A DNA stretch of 64,000 nucleotides from Ideonella dechloratans (GCF_021049305.1 NZ_CP088081.1:1364001-1428000); one strand, 5' to 3'; positions 20,140-29,887 are shown, counted from the first letter of the stretch. Numbers and translations are program-made. The notes: generated by a model from the letters alone, not told the origin.

Positions 20140-21316
20140 GCGGCCCGCCGGCGCTGCCCGCCCCGCGCTCCCCCGCGAGCCCCGGCTGGACGCGCTGCGC
20201 GGCCTGGCCATCGCGGCGGTGCTGGTCCTGCACTTCACGCTGGCCTTCGGCCTGGCCCGCAGCCCGCTGGGCGCTTGGCTGGGCCGGCCGCTGCTGGCGG
20301 TGCTGACCCTGCGCGGCAACTATGGCGTGACGCTGTTCTTCGCCATCTCGGGCTTCCTGATCACCGACCATGTGCTGCGGCGCGATGGGGCGCTGCAGCG
20401 GCTGGACTGGCGCCGCTTCGCGGTGGAGCGGGCCAGTCGCCTGTTGCCGCTGCTGGCGCTGGCGCTGCTGTGCGTGCTGGTGCCGGGCCTGTTGGGTTGG
20501 CCCTTCTTCGCCGGTGACACCCACGCTCCGCCGATGACGGCCGGGCGCTGGGCCATCGCCTTGCTGTCGGTGCTGGGCTTCTGGCACAACCAGCTGATGC
20601 AGGACTGGGGCTACTTCCACTACATCCTGAACGTCTACTGGTCGCTCTCGGTGGAGGAGGCCTTCTACCTGGGCTTTGCCGTGCTCTGCCTGGCCCTGGG
20701 CCGGGGCGAGCGGGTGATGCTGGTGGCGGTGGCGCTGGTGCTGCTGGGGCCGCTGTACCGGGCCGTGCATCCGGACGACGAGATCCGCTACCTCTATGCC
20801 TATCCGGCCTGCTTCGACGCCATCGCCTGGGGCGTGCTGGCGGCCTGGGTGGCCCACCGCCATCCGGTGTCGCCGCGGCGCGCCGCGGGGGCGCGGGTCT
20901 TGGGGCTGGTCGGCATCGCGGCGGCCTGGAGCGTGGACTTCGGCGCCCACCCGGCCTGGAGCTTCTCGGCGCTGGCGGCGGCCACCGCGCTGTGGCTCTG
21001 GGCCCTGGCCGGCAGCCGGCCCTGTCACCCGCGCTGGGCCCGGCTGCTGGCGCCCTGGGCCTGGCTGGGCCGACACAGCTACGAGCTCTACCTCTTCCAC
21101 ATCATCGTGCTGGCGCTGCTGCGCCAGGTCTGGAGCCGGCAGACGCTGCCCGACGCCGGGCGGCTGCCACTGCTGGTCGCCTACCTGGCGCTGAGCGCGG
21201 CCGTGGCCTGGGCCGTGGCCCGCGGGGTGGGGGACCCGGCGCGACGGGCCTGGCGCCGTCGCTGGGGCCGGGGCGAGGGGCCGGCCGGGGACCGCGCCAC
21301 AATCGCCAACCCATGA
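20132..21316 (+). CDS. Acyltransferase 3 (OafA-like) membrane protein inserted in the rlmH-maf operon
   Basis: 394-residue membrane protein of the acyltransferase-3 family with about ten hydrophobic segments. Signatures: [18 protein letters not shown] (conserved Arg and His), [45 protein letters not shown] and [18 protein letters not shown]. Begins with GTG overlapping rlmH by 8 bp and ends ATGA with maf, so it is embedded by translational coupling in a housekeeping operon where rlmH and maf are usually adjacent. Likely decorates a surface polysaccharide or peptidoglycan; acceptor unknown. Confidence 0.87.
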   Translation: MSERPAGAARPALPREPRLDALRGLAIAAVLVLHFTLAFGLARSPLGAWLGRPLLAVLTLRGNYGVTLFFAISGFLITDHVLRRDGALQRLDWRRFAVERASRLLPLLALALLCVLVPGLLGWPFFAGDTHAPPMTAGRWAIALLSVLGFWHNQLMQDWGYFHYILNVYWSLSVEEAFYLGFAVLCLALGRGERVMLVAVALVLLGPLYRAVHPDDEIRYLYAYPACFDAIAWGVLAAWVAHRHPVSPRRAAGARVLGLVGIAAAWSVDFGAHPAWSFSALAAATALWLWALAGSRPCHPRWARLLAPWAWLGRHSYELYLFHIIVLALLRQVWSRQTLPDAGRLPLLVAYLALSAAVAWAVARGVGDPARRAWRRRWGRGEGPAGDRATIANP

Positions 21317-21930
21317 GCACCGCACCGCTTCACGATTTCATCTACCTGGCTTCCCAGAGCCCCCGCCGCCGCCAACTGCTGGACCAGCTGGGCGTGCGCC
21401 ATGAGCTGCTGCTGCCCGGCCCCGACGAGGATGCCGAGGCCCTGGAGGCCGAGCGCCCCGGCGAAGGCCCGGCCGACTACGTCGAGCGGGTGACGCGGGC
21501 CAAGCTGCAGGCGGCGCGGGCGCGCTGGAAGGCGCGCGGGCTGCCCGCCGCGCCCATCCTCTGCTCGGACACCACGGTGGCCCTGGGCCGGCGCATCCTG
21601 GGCAAGCCGGCCGATGCGGACGAGGCCACCGCCACGCTGACCCGGCTGTCCGGCCGCAGCCACAAGGTGCTGACGGCGGTGGCCCTGTGGGACGGCCGGC
21701 GCAGTCACCTGGCGGTCAATGTCTCCACCGTGAAGTTCGCGCCCCTGCCCACCGAGGTGGTGGCGGCCTACGTGGCCAGCGGCGAGCCCTTCGGCAAGGC
21801 CGGCGCCTACGCGATCCAGAGTGCGCTGGCGGGTTGGATCGAGCGCATCGCCGGAAGCTACTCCGGTATCATGGGTCTGCCCCTTTACGAGACAACCCAG
21901 CTGCTGCGACAGGCCCGCGTCCGCCTCTGA
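21313..21930 (+). CDS. maf: Maf-family nucleoside triphosphate pyrophosphatase
   Basis: 205-residue Maf protein. Members hydrolyse non-canonical or ordinary NTPs to NMPs (YhdE-type dTTP/UTP or YceF-type m7GTP). Seen: [38 protein letters not shown] (catalytic Asp), [14 protein letters not shown] and [20 protein letters not shown], then [13 protein letters not shown]. The last features suggest the YhdE (dTTP/UTP) type. The ATG lies in ATGA with the stop of the upstream acyltransferase. rng follows after 48 bp. Confidence 0.95.
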   Translation: MSTAPLHDFIYLASQSPRRRQLLDQLGVRHELLLPGPDEDAEALEAERPGEGPADYVERVTRAKLQAARARWKARGLPAAPILCSDTTVALGRRILGKPADADEATATLTRLSGRSHKVLTAVALWDGRRSHLAVNVSTVKFAPLPTEVVAAYVASGEPFGKAGAYAIQSALAGWIERIAGSYSGIMGLPLYETTQLLRQARVRL

Positions 21931-21978
21931 CCGCCGTGCCCGCGGCCTTGGGAAACACCACCCATCAAGCGGCCGCAC

Positions 21979-23460
21979 ATGCACGACATCCTGATCAACT
22001 GGGCTCCGCAGGAGACCCGTGTCGCCATCATCGAGAACGGGGCCGTCCAGGAACTGCACATCGAACGCACGCTGGAGCGTGGCCTGGTGGGCAACATCTA
22101 CCTGGGCAAGGTGGCCCGCGTGCTGCCGGGCATGCAGAGCGCCTTCATCGACATCGGCCTGGAGCGCGCGGCCTTCCTGCACGTGGCCGACCTGCACACC
22201 GCCCACGCACCGGGGGCGCGTGACAGCCACCCGCCCACGCCCATCGAGAAGCTGGTCTTCGAAGGTCAGACGCTGACGGTGCAGGTGGTCAAGGACCCGA
22301 TCGGCACCAAGGGCGCACGCCTGACCACGCAGATCAGCATTGCCGGGCGCATGCTGGTCTTCCTGCCGCAGGACAACCACATCGGCATCTCTCAGAAGAT
22401 CGGCTCGGTCGAGACCCGTGAGCAGCTGCGCCAGCGCATGATCGCGCTGGTGGGCAAGCCCGAGGCGGGCAGCAAGGAGGGGCCGGGCGGCTTCATCCTG
22501 CGCACCAATGCCGAGGAGGCCAGCGACGTCGAGCTGTCCGAGGACATCGCCTACCTGCGCAAGACCTGGGCCCAGATCCGCCAGCGCGCGGTGTCCCGCC
22601 CCGCGGGCACGCTGTTGCACCAGGATCTGTCCCTGGCCGAGCGCGTGCTGCGCGACCTGGCCACCGAGCAGACGCTGGCCATCCGCATCGATTCGCGCCT
22701 GCAGTACGAGCAGCTCAAGGCCTTCGGCATGGCCTACACGCCGGCCTCGGCCGCCAAGCTGGAGCACTACCGCGGCGAGCGACCCATCTTCGACCTTTTC
22801 AACGTCGAAGAGGAGATCGCCCGGGCGCTGGGGCGGCGGGTGGACCTGAAGTCCGGCGGCTACCTCATCATCGACCAGACCGAGGCGCTGACGACGATCG
22901 ACGTCAACACCGGCGGCTTCGTCGGTGCGCGCAACTTCGACGAGACGATCTTCAAGACCAACCTGGAGGCGGCGCTGGCCATCGCCCGCCAGCTGCGGCT
23001 GCGCAACCTGGGCGGCATCATCATCATCGACTTCATCGACATGGCGCGCGAGGAGCACCAGCAGGCCGTGCTGGCCGAGCTGCGCAAGCAGCTCTCGCGC
23101 GACCGCACCAAGACCACGGTGAGCGGCTTCACCCAGCTGGGCCTGGTGGAGATGACCCGCAAGCGCACCCGCGAGAGCCTGGCCCATGTGCTGTGCCAGC
23201 CCTGCCCGACCTGCGAGGGGCGTGGCCAGGTCAAGACCGCGCGCAGCGTCTGCTACGACATCCTGCGCGAGATCCTGCGCGAGGCCCGGCAGTTCGACCC
23301 CAAGGAATTCCGCGTGGTGGCCAGCGCGGCGGTGGTGGAGATGCTGCTGGACGAGGAGAGCCAGCACCTGGCCGACCTGTCGGCCTTCGTGGGCAAGCCC
23401 ATCTCGCTGTCGGCCGAGCCGACCATGAACCCCGAGCAATACGACATCGTGCTGCTCTGA
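21979..23460 (+). CDS. rng: Ribonuclease G
   Basis: 493-residue RNase E/G family endonuclease, which matures the 5' end of 16S rRNA and trims mRNAs. Seen: the S1 domain from about residue 35 (VGNIYLGKVARVLPGMQSAF), DRFDLFNVEEEI-type 5'-sensor region, the catalytic DVNTGGFVGARNFDETIFKT, IIIIDFIDMAREEHQ and the zinc-link CPTCEGRG. It lacks the long C-terminal scaffold domain of RNase E, so RNase G fits. Last gene of the purD-hemF-...-maf series. Confidence 0.97.
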   Translation: MHDILINWAPQETRVAIIENGAVQELHIERTLERGLVGNIYLGKVARVLPGMQSAFIDIGLERAAFLHVADLHTAHAPGARDSHPPTPIEKLVFEGQTLTVQVVKDPIGTKGARLTTQISIAGRMLVFLPQDNHIGISQKIGSVETREQLRQRMIALVGKPEAGSKEGPGGFILRTNAEEASDVELSEDIAYLRKTWAQIRQRAVSRPAGTLLHQDLSLAERVLRDLATEQTLAIRIDSRLQYEQLKAFGMAYTPASAAKLEHYRGERPIFDLFNVEEEIARALGRRVDLKSGGYLIIDQTEALTTIDVNTGGFVGARNFDETIFKTNLEAALAIARQLRLRNLGGIIIIDFIDMAREEHQQAVLAELRKQLSRDRTKTTVSGFTQLGLVEMTRKRTRESLAHVLCQPCPTCEGRGQVKTARSVCYDILREILREARQFDPKEFRVVASAAVVEMLLDEESQHLADLSAFVGKPISLSAEPTMNPEQYDIVLL

Positions 23461-23520
23461 CACATTCCGGACCGGCGGCGGCTTCAGACTCTCATCAGCC
23501 CGGCCTGCCAGACTCGTACC

Positions 23521-24483
23521 ATGCAATACAAGAACCACGACGACGACGCCGACGAACACGCCCTCTACACCTCGGTCGAGCGAGCCAAGGCGGCCAGCCG
23601 CAGCACCTGGGTGAGCGTGGGTGTCAACCTGGTGCTCTCCACGCTGCAGATCGTGGTGGGCCTGCTGGCCAAGTCCCAGGGCCTGGTGGCCGATGGCCTG
23701 CACTCGCTGGCCGATCTGGTGTCCGATGCGGTGGTGCTGGTGGCGGGCCACCAGGCCCGCAAGGCGGCCGACGACGACCACCCTTACGGCCACCAGCGCT
23801 TCGAGAACGCGGCCTCGATGGTGCTGGGCGTGCTGCTGCTGGTGGTGGGGGCGGGCATGCTGGTGTCGGCCTTCGAGAAGTTGCACAACCCCGACTCCCT
23901 CCCGGCAGTGCACGCGGTGGCGCTGTGGGTGGCGCTGGGCACCCTGGTGGCCAAGGAGCTGCTGTTTCGTTACATGCTGGCCGTGGCCAAGCAGGTCAAG
24001 TCCAGTCTGCTGGTGGCCAATGCCTGGTACGCGCGCTCGGATGCGGCCTCTTCGCTGGTGGTGGCGCTGGGTCTGGTGGGCAATCTGGCGGGCTACCCCA
24101 TCCTGGACCCGATCGCCGCGCTCATCGTGGGCCTGATGGTGGCCAAGATGGGCATCGAGTTCGGCTGGAGCGCCCTGCACGACCTGATGGACCGCGCGGC
24201 CGACGACGAGGAGGTGCAGGCCATCCGCCAGACCCTGATCGAGACCCCCGGCGTGGCCGGCGTGCACGATGTGCGCACCCGTAAGATGGGCGACATGATC
24301 GTGGTGGATGCCCACATCGAGGTGGATGCCGCCATCACGGTGGAGCAGGGCCATGACATCGCGGTGGCGGCCCGGCAGCGGGTGATGCAGCGTCACCGGG
24401 TGCTCAACCTGATGACCCATGTGGACCCCTGGCACCGGCCCGATCTGGACCATGCGCCGGTGAAGTCCGCGCCGCAGGCCTGA
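23521..24483 (+). CDS. Cation diffusion facilitator (CDF) transporter
   Basis: 320-residue CDF protein, a proton-coupled exporter of divalent metals such as zinc, cobalt, iron or manganese. About six membrane helices in residues 30-215, with the site-A residues in DGLHSLADLVSDAVVL and the loop DDDHPYGHQRFENAASM; a helix-6 SDAASSLVV motif gives the second pair. The cytosolic C-terminal domain (VHDVRTRKMGDMIVVDAHIE) is the usual ferredoxin-like dimer domain. Its stop is 8 bp before the P-type ATPase gene, so the pair may share a transcript. Metal not predictable. Confidence 0.92.
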   Translation: MQYKNHDDDADEHALYTSVERAKAASRSTWVSVGVNLVLSTLQIVVGLLAKSQGLVADGLHSLADLVSDAVVLVAGHQARKAADDDHPYGHQRFENAASMVLGVLLLVVGAGMLVSAFEKLHNPDSLPAVHAVALWVALGTLVAKELLFRYMLAVAKQVKSSLLVANAWYARSDAASSLVVALGLVGNLAGYPILDPIAALIVGLMVAKMGIEFGWSALHDLMDRAADDEEVQAIRQTLIETPGVAGVHDVRTRKMGDMIVVDAHIEVDAAITVEQGHDIAVAARQRVMQRHRVLNLMTHVDPWHRPDLDHAPVKSAPQA

Positions 24484-24491
24484 GCCGGACG

Positions 24492-26975
24492 ATGGACGTC
24501 GGGCTCAGCGACGCCGAGGCCGCGCGCCGGCTGCGCGAGGAGGGCCCCAACGAACTCGCGCCTGCGGCTCGCCGGCCCCTGTGGCGGCTGCTGCTCTCGG
24601 TGCTGACCGAGCCGATGTTCGGCCTGCTGCTGGCCTGCGGTGCGCTCTATGCCCTGTTGGGCAACGCGCAGGAAGCCTGGACGCTGATGGGCTTCGTGGT
24701 GGTCGTGATGGCGATCAGCCTGGTGCAGCAGCAGCGCGCAGAGCGTTCGCTGCACGCGCTGCGCGAGCTGTCGGCCCCCCGGGCCCAGGTGTGGCGCGAG
24801 GGGCGCGTCTGCCGCGTGCCCAGCCGCGAACTGGTGCGTGGCGACACGGTGCTGCTGGACGCAGGCGACCGGGTGCCGGCCGATATGCGCCTGCTGGCCG
24901 CCACTGGCGTGTCGGTGGACGAATCCCTGCTGACCGGCGAGTCGGCGCCGGTGTTCAAGAGTGCCACCGAGCGCATGGATGCCGCGGCTTGTCTGTTCGC
25001 CGGCACCTTGCTGACCGCCGGGTCCGCCCGTGGCGAGGTGGTGGCCACCGGTGCACGCAGTGCGCTGGGCCGGCTGGGCGCTTCGCTGGGGGGGGTCACG
25101 GTGGCCGCCAGCCCGGTGCAGTTGGAAACGGCGCGCATCGTGCGCGTGGCGGCGGCGGTCGGGCTGGGGCTGGCGGCGCTGCTGGCTCTGCTCTATGGCT
25201 GGCAGCGCCAGGACGCCCTGCAGGGTCTGCTGGCCGGCCTCACGCTGGCCATGGCCATCCTGCCGGAGGAACTGCCGGTGGTGCTGACCCTCTTCCTGGG
25301 GCTGGGCGCCTGGCGACTGGCGCGCGAGAAGGTGCTGGTACGGCAGATGTCCGCGGTGGAGGCGCTGGGCGCGACCACCGTGCTGTGCGTGGACAAGACC
25401 GGCACGCTGACCCTCAACCGCATGGCGGTGCGGCGCCTGTGGTCGCCCCAGGGCGAGCACGATCTGGTGAGCGAGCGCGACCTGCCCCTGCCCGAGGCCG
25501 TGCACGAGACGCTGGAGTACGCCATCCTCGCCAGCCACCGCCAGGCGATCGATCCGATGGAGCGGGCGCTGCAAGAGGCCGGTCAGCGCGAGCTGGCGCA
25601 GACCGAGCACCTGCACGCCGACTGGACCCTGGTGGAGGACTATCCGCTGTCGGCCGAGCTGTTGGCGATGTCGCGGGTCTGGCAGTCCCCCGACCGGCGC
25701 GAACGCCTGATCGCCGCCAAAGGGGCGCCGGAGGCGGTGATCGACCTCTGCCATCTGGATGCTGCCCGCCAGTCCCGCATCGTCGGTCAGGTGGCCCGCC
25801 TGGCGGACCAGGGCTGGCGTGTGCTGGGGGTGGCGCGTGCGGTCTTCGCGGCCGATCGCCTGCCGCCCATCCAGCACGACTTCGATTTCGAGTTTGTCGG
25901 CCTGGTGGCCTTGGAAGACCCGCTGCGGCCCGAGGTCCCGGCGGCGATTGCCGAATGCCGGGCCGCAGGCATCCGGGTGGTGATGATGACCGGTGACCAT
26001 CCGTCCACCGCGGTGTCGGTGGCCCGGCAGGCCGGCCTGGATGTGGCCGGCGGGGTGGTGCCCGGCACGGCCTTGGCGGCGCTGGACGATGCCGGCTGGC
26101 AGGACCAGGTCGCGCGCAGCAGCGTGTTCTGCCGGGTGCAGCCGGAGCAGAAGCTGCGCTTGGTGCAGGCCTTGCAGGCCCGCGGCGAGGTGGTGGCCAT
26201 GACGGGCGACGGGGTGAACGACGCGCCCGCGCTGCGCGCGGCCCACATCGGGGTGGCCATGGGGGCGCGCGGCACCGACGTGGCACGCGAGGCGGCCGAT
26301 CTGGTGCTGATGCAGGACAGCCTGGCCGGCCTGGTGACGGCGGTGCGCCATGGCCGCCGGGTGTTCGCCAATCTGCGCAAGGCCATGGTCTTCGTGCTGG
26401 CGGCGCATGTGCCCATCATCGGGCTGACGTTTTTGCCGGTGCTGCTGGGCTGGCCGATGCTGCTGATGCCGGTGCATGTGCTGTGCCTGCAACTGGTGAT
26501 CGATCCGGCCTGCTCGCTGGTGTTCGAGGCCCAGCCTGCCGAGCCCGGGCTGATGCAGGTGCCTCCGCGGCCGCGCCAGATGCGCCTGTTCGACCGCCAT
26601 CTGCTGCTGCGCAGCCTGGGGCAGGGGCTGGGCTTGGCGCTGGCCTGTCTGGCCGCCTATGCCGGGGCGCTGGCCTTCGGCGAGTCGGCCGAGTCCGGTC
26701 GGGCGCTGAGCTACGGCCTGCTGGTGCTGGGCAGCGTGATCCTCATCTTCGCCAACCGCCACTGGGCGGTGGCGGCCTGGCGCACCCGCGTGCGGGATGG
26801 CATGGGGTGGCTGGCTCCGGGCGCGGTCCTGCTGGTGGCCGCAGCCTGGTGGGTGCCGCCGTTGCGGCAGGCTTTCGCCTTCGAGCGTCCCGGCTTCCCG
26901 GCCGTCGGGGCCGGCCTGTTGCTGCTGGGGCTGGCTGCGGTCTGGTTCGAATGGGTCAAGCAGCGCACGCCTTGA
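24492..26975 (+). CDS. P-type (P2-like) cation-translocating ATPase
   Basis: 827-residue P-type ATPase with the domain order of Ca2+-type pumps: N-terminal LSDAEAARRLREEGPNEL, actuator LLTGES, phosphorylation motif DKTGTLT with Asp near residue 301, KGAPE nucleotide site, and MTGDGVNDAPALRAA hinge. M4 reads AILPEELPVV (PEEL instead of PEGL), and M6 reads QLVIDPACSLVFEAQP in place of the NxxTDxxPA of calcium pumps, so the canonical calcium ligands are not all there. Export of a cation is likely, identity uncertain. Follows a CDF transporter by 8 bp. Confidence 0.92.
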   Translation: MDVGLSDAEAARRLREEGPNELAPAARRPLWRLLLSVLTEPMFGLLLACGALYALLGNAQEAWTLMGFVVVVMAISLVQQQRAERSLHALRELSAPRAQVWREGRVCRVPSRELVRGDTVLLDAGDRVPADMRLLAATGVSVDESLLTGESAPVFKSATERMDAAACLFAGTLLTAGSARGEVVATGARSALGRLGASLGGVTVAASPVQLETARIVRVAAAVGLGLAALLALLYGWQRQDALQGLLAGLTLAMAILPEELPVVLTLFLGLGAWRLAREKVLVRQMSAVEALGATTVLCVDKTGTLTLNRMAVRRLWSPQGEHDLVSERDLPLPEAVHETLEYAILASHRQAIDPMERALQEAGQRELAQTEHLHADWTLVEDYPLSAELLAMSRVWQSPDRRERLIAAKGAPEAVIDLCHLDAARQSRIVGQVARLADQGWRVLGVARAVFAADRLPPIQHDFDFEFVGLVALEDPLRPEVPAAIAECRAAGIRVVMMTGDHPSTAVSVARQAGLDVAGGVVPGTALAALDDAGWQDQVARSSVFCRVQPEQKLRLVQALQARGEVVAMTGDGVNDAPALRAAHIGVAMGARGTDVAREAADLVLMQDSLAGLVTAVRHGRRVFANLRKAMVFVLAAHVPIIGLTFLPVLLGWPMLLMPVHVLCLQLVIDPACSLVFEAQPAEPGLMQVPPRPRQMRLFDRHLLLRSLGQGLGLALACLAAYAGALAFGESAESGRALSYGLLVLGSVILIFANRHWAVAAWRTRVRDGMGWLAPGAVLLVAAAWWVPPLRQAFAFERPGFPAVGAGLLLLGLAAVWFEWVKQRTP

Positions 26976-27096
26976 CCTGGATTCGGCCGGAGATCAGTGA
27001 AAACCCTTGTCATCTCTCGGGATTGCGGGGACGTTGCCATGAGGGGACTCTTCTCAGGGGAAACCGTTGGCGGATGACTCGGCCGGACGTCACATG

Positions 27097-27125
27097 CCGA
27101 CACATGTTCCCGACAGGCCTACAAT
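27097..27125 (+). promoter_or_regulatory. Predicted sigma-70 promoter for tolB
   Basis: CCGACA (27097-27102), 17-bp spacer, TACAAT (27120-27125), about 70 bp upstream of tolB. The -10 is good and the -35 keeps GACA. The 11-mer CCGACACATGT starting at the -35 recurs at 27191-27201 over the tolB start codon. Confidence 0.6.
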
Positions 27126-27197
27126 TCCCCTGCTTCAGGGCATGCCAAAGTGTTTCCACGGAACTTTCAGGCATGAACCGGCATCACCCACCGACAC

Positions 27198-28472
27198 ATG
27201 TGGAATAGACGATACGCACTAGGCGCCCTGGCCGCCATGGGGGGGCTGAACCTGCTGCCCGCTCGCGCACAGTTTCGGGTCGAGATCGCCGGCATCGGCG
27301 CGACCCAACTGCCCATCTCGCTGTTGCGCTTCCGGGGCGAGGACAAATCGCCCCAGCCCATCTCCCAGATCATCCGCGCCGACCTCGAGCGCAGCGGTCG
27401 CTTCCGCTTCGTCGAGACGAGCCAGATGTTCGACGAGACCGGTGTGCCGGTTTACACCGATCTGCGCAACCAGGGCTCCGACGCGATCGCCGCGGGCTCG
27501 GTGACCAAGCTGGTCGATGGCCGCTTCGATGTGCGCTACAAGCTCTGGGACGTGGTCAAGGGTCAGGACCTGGGCGGCCAGAGCCTGGCCGTGGTGGCGG
27601 GGGATCTGCGCCTGGCGGCGCACCGCATTGCCGATGCCATCTACGAGAAATTGACCGGTGAACGCGGCGTGTTCGCCACCCGCATCGCCTATGTCACCAA
27701 GGGCGGCGGCCGCTACACCCTGCGCGTGGCCGATGCCGACGGCGAGGGCGGGCAGGTGGCCCTGGTGAGTCCCGAGCCCATCATCTCCCCGTCCTGGTCG
27801 CCCGATGGCCTGCAACTGGCCTATGTGTCCTTCGAGGACCACAAGCCGGTCGTCTGGGTCCAGAACACCGCCACCGGTGCACGCCGCCGGGTGGCCAACT
27901 TCCGCGGCTCCAACAGCGCGCCGGCCTGGTCGCCCGACGGCCACACCCTGGCGGTGACGCTCTCGCGTCAGGGAGGCTCGCAGATCTATCTGATCGACAA
28001 GGACGGCGGCGCGCCGCGCCGGGTGACGCAGAGCCTGGCGATCGACACCGAGCCCACGTTCTCGCCGGATGGCCAGACGCTTTACTTCGTCAGCGACCGC
28101 GGCGGCTCGCCCCAGATCTACAAGCAGGCCGTGTCCGGCGGCGGCGCCACCCGCGTGACCTTCTCCGGCAACTACAACGTGAGCCCGGCGCTCAGCCCCG
28201 ATGGCAAGACCCTGGCCTTCGTGCAGCGCCAGAGCGGCGCCTTCCGCGTGATGACCATGGACCTGGCCAGCGGTACGGTCCAGGCGATCAGCGACACCAA
28301 TGACGACGAGAGCCCGAGCTTCTCGCCGAACGGACGCTTCGTGGTGTATGCGACCCGCTCGCAAGGACAGGAAGTGTTGATGACCACCACGGTGGACGGG
28401 AAGATCAAGACCCGCCTGCTCACCAGTGGCCAGGATATCCGCGAGCCCAAGTGGGGCCCGTACGGTCGTTGA
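27198..28472 (+). CDS. tolB: Tol-Pal system beta-propeller protein TolB
   Basis: 424-residue periplasmic protein that links TolA and Pal in outer-membrane constriction. A signal segment (RRYALGALAAMGGLNLLPARA, about residues 4-24) is followed by an alpha/beta domain (ISQIIRADLERSGRFRFVE) and five propeller repeats: SWSPDGLQLAY, AWSPDGHTLAV, TFSPDGQTLYF, ALSPDGKTLAF and SFSPNGRFVVY. pal and cpoB follow. tolQ, tolR and tolA are not upstream as in many bacteria; a P-type ATPase gene is there instead. Confidence 0.97.
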   Translation: MWNRRYALGALAAMGGLNLLPARAQFRVEIAGIGATQLPISLLRFRGEDKSPQPISQIIRADLERSGRFRFVETSQMFDETGVPVYTDLRNQGSDAIAAGSVTKLVDGRFDVRYKLWDVVKGQDLGGQSLAVVAGDLRLAAHRIADAIYEKLTGERGVFATRIAYVTKGGGRYTLRVADADGEGGQVALVSPEPIISPSWSPDGLQLAYVSFEDHKPVVWVQNTATGARRRVANFRGSNSAPAWSPDGHTLAVTLSRQGGSQIYLIDKDGGAPRRVTQSLAIDTEPTFSPDGQTLYFVSDRGGSPQIYKQAVSGGGATRVTFSGNYNVSPALSPDGKTLAFVQRQSGAFRVMTMDLASGTVQAISDTNDDESPSFSPNGRFVVYATRSQGQEVLMTTTVDGKIKTRLLTSGQDIREPKWGPYGR

Positions 28473-28558
28473 ACGACGCAGGCATCTGCATGCGCCGCTC
28501 GTCATGGCACGCCGGCATCCGGCCGGCAATTTCGTCTGTTGCTCCTGAAGGAAAAGAA

Positions 28559-29110
28559 ATGCTCAAGCAAACCTTGTTCACCCGTCGTCTGGGTCTGACG
28601 GCTGCCGCTGTCGTGGCCGTGTTGGCCACCGGCTGCGCCTCCAACACCAAGCTCAACGACACCCCGGTCGAGACCCGCAACCCGACCGCCAGCGAAACGG
28701 CCCAGCCCCAGCAGGCCCAGAGCGCGGTGTCGACGGTGGACCTGGCGGCGCAGAAGAACGCCGAACTGCTGGCCGCGGCGAAGAAGGGCCGCGTGATCTA
28801 TTTCGACTTCGACAGCTTCGTCGTCAAGGACGAGTTCCGCCCGGCGGTGGAAGCCAATGCCAAGTACCTGGCCAACAACAAGAAGGCCCAGATGATCATC
28901 GAAGGCCACACCGACGAGCGCGGCAGCCGCGAGTACAACCTGGCCCTGGGTCAGAAGCGCGCCGAAGCCGTTCAGAAGGCCCTGGTGGCGCTGGGCGCCT
29001 CCGACAGCCAGCTGGAGTCGGTGAGCTACGGCGAAGAGCGCCCGGCCGTGGAAGGTCACGACGAAGCCGCCTGGTCCAAGAACCGCCGCGCTGAACTGAA
29101 GGACCGTTGA
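28559..29110 (+). CDS. pal: Peptidoglycan-associated lipoprotein Pal
   Basis: 183-residue outer-membrane lipoprotein of the Tol-Pal system. The lipobox is LATGC with Cys near residue 26; an acidic/Gln linker follows. The OmpA-like peptidoglycan-binding domain covers about residues 75-183 (VIYFDFDSFVVKDEF, IIEGHTDERGSREYNLALGQ, WSKNRRAEL). Strong purine-rich ribosome site AAGGAAAAGAA before the ATG. 86 bp after tolB and 3 bp before cpoB. Confidence 0.97.
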   Translation: MLKQTLFTRRLGLTAAAVVAVLATGCASNTKLNDTPVETRNPTASETAQPQQAQSAVSTVDLAAQKNAELLAAAKKGRVIYFDFDSFVVKDEFRPAVEANAKYLANNKKAQMIIEGHTDERGSREYNLALGQKRAEAVQKALVALGASDSQLESVSYGEERPAVEGHDEAAWSKNRRAELKDR

Positions 29111-29113
29111 TCC

Positions 29114-29887
29114 ATGGCGACCCGCTTGCTCCGACCCCTGATGCCCGCCGTGCTGGCTGCGTGCGGGCTGTGGCTGGCCATGGCTCCGGCGCGAGCGGGC
29201 CTCTTTGATGACGACGAGGCGCGCAAGGCCATTCTGGACCTGCGCGCCAAGGTCTCGCAGAACGAGCAGCAGCTCAAGCAGCAGACCGACCAGATCCAGT
29301 CGCTGCAGAACAGCGTGCTGGATCTGAGCAACCAGAACGAACAGCTGCGCGCCGACCTGGCCAAGCTGCGTGGCCAGGATGAGCAGATGCTGCGCGACAT
29401 GGCCGATCTGCAGCGTGCCATGCGCGACCTGCAGGCCAGCCTGAACGACCGCATGCGCAAACTCGAGCCGCAGCCCGTCACCGTCGACGGCAAGACCTTC
29501 ACGGTCGATCCCGAGGAGAAGGCCGCCTTCGAGGATGCGATGAACAGCCTGCGCGGCGGCGATTTCGACCGTGCTGTGGTTTCGCTCAACAGCCTGCTCA
29601 AGCGCTTTCCCAACACCGGCTACGGCGATGCGGCCCGCTACTGGCTGGGCAACGCCCAGTACGGTCAGCGTGACTACAAGGGCTCGCTGGCGACCTTCAA
29701 GGCCTTCCTGGCCGCAGCGGCGCCGGACCATCCCCGCGCGGCCGAGGCCATGCTGGCCGTGGCCAACTGCCAGGCCGAGCTCAAGGACATCAAGGGCGCC
29801 AAGCGCACCCTGGAGGACCTGATCAAGCGCTATCCGCAGACCGAGGCTGCCCACGCCGCCAAGGAACGGCTGGTGGCGCTGAAGTGA
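29114..29887 (+). CDS. cpoB: Tol-Pal associated cell division coordinator CpoB (YbgF)
   Basis: 257-residue periplasmic protein. A signal peptide (LMPAVLAACGLWLAMAPARA) is followed by a coiled coil at about residues 45-115 (ILDLRAKVSQNEQQLKQQ onward) that makes the trimer, then TPR repeats from about 135 (AFEDAMNSLRGGDFDRAVVS, YWLGNAQYGQRDYKGSLATF). CpoB tunes PBP1B and couples outer-membrane constriction to septal peptidoglycan synthesis. It ends ATGA-style with a 4-bp overlap into tcdA. Confidence 0.94.
   Translation: MATRLLRPLMPAVLAACGLWLAMAPARAGLFDDDEARKAILDLRAKVSQNEQQLKQQTDQIQSLQNSVLDLSNQNEQLRADLAKLRGQDEQMLRDMADLQRAMRDLQASLNDRMRKLEPQPVTVDGKTFTVDPEEKAAFEDAMNSLRGGDFDRAVVSLNSLLKRFPNTGYGDAARYWLGNAQYGQRDYKGSLATFKAFLAAAAPDHPRAAEAMLAVANCQAELKDIKGAKRTLEDLIKRYPQTEAAHAAKERLVALK

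Noticed and set aside
21181..24453. Minus-strand open frame of 1090 codons
   Set aside because: Antisense to maf, rng and the CDF gene, which have full family signatures; composition is typical of shadow frames.
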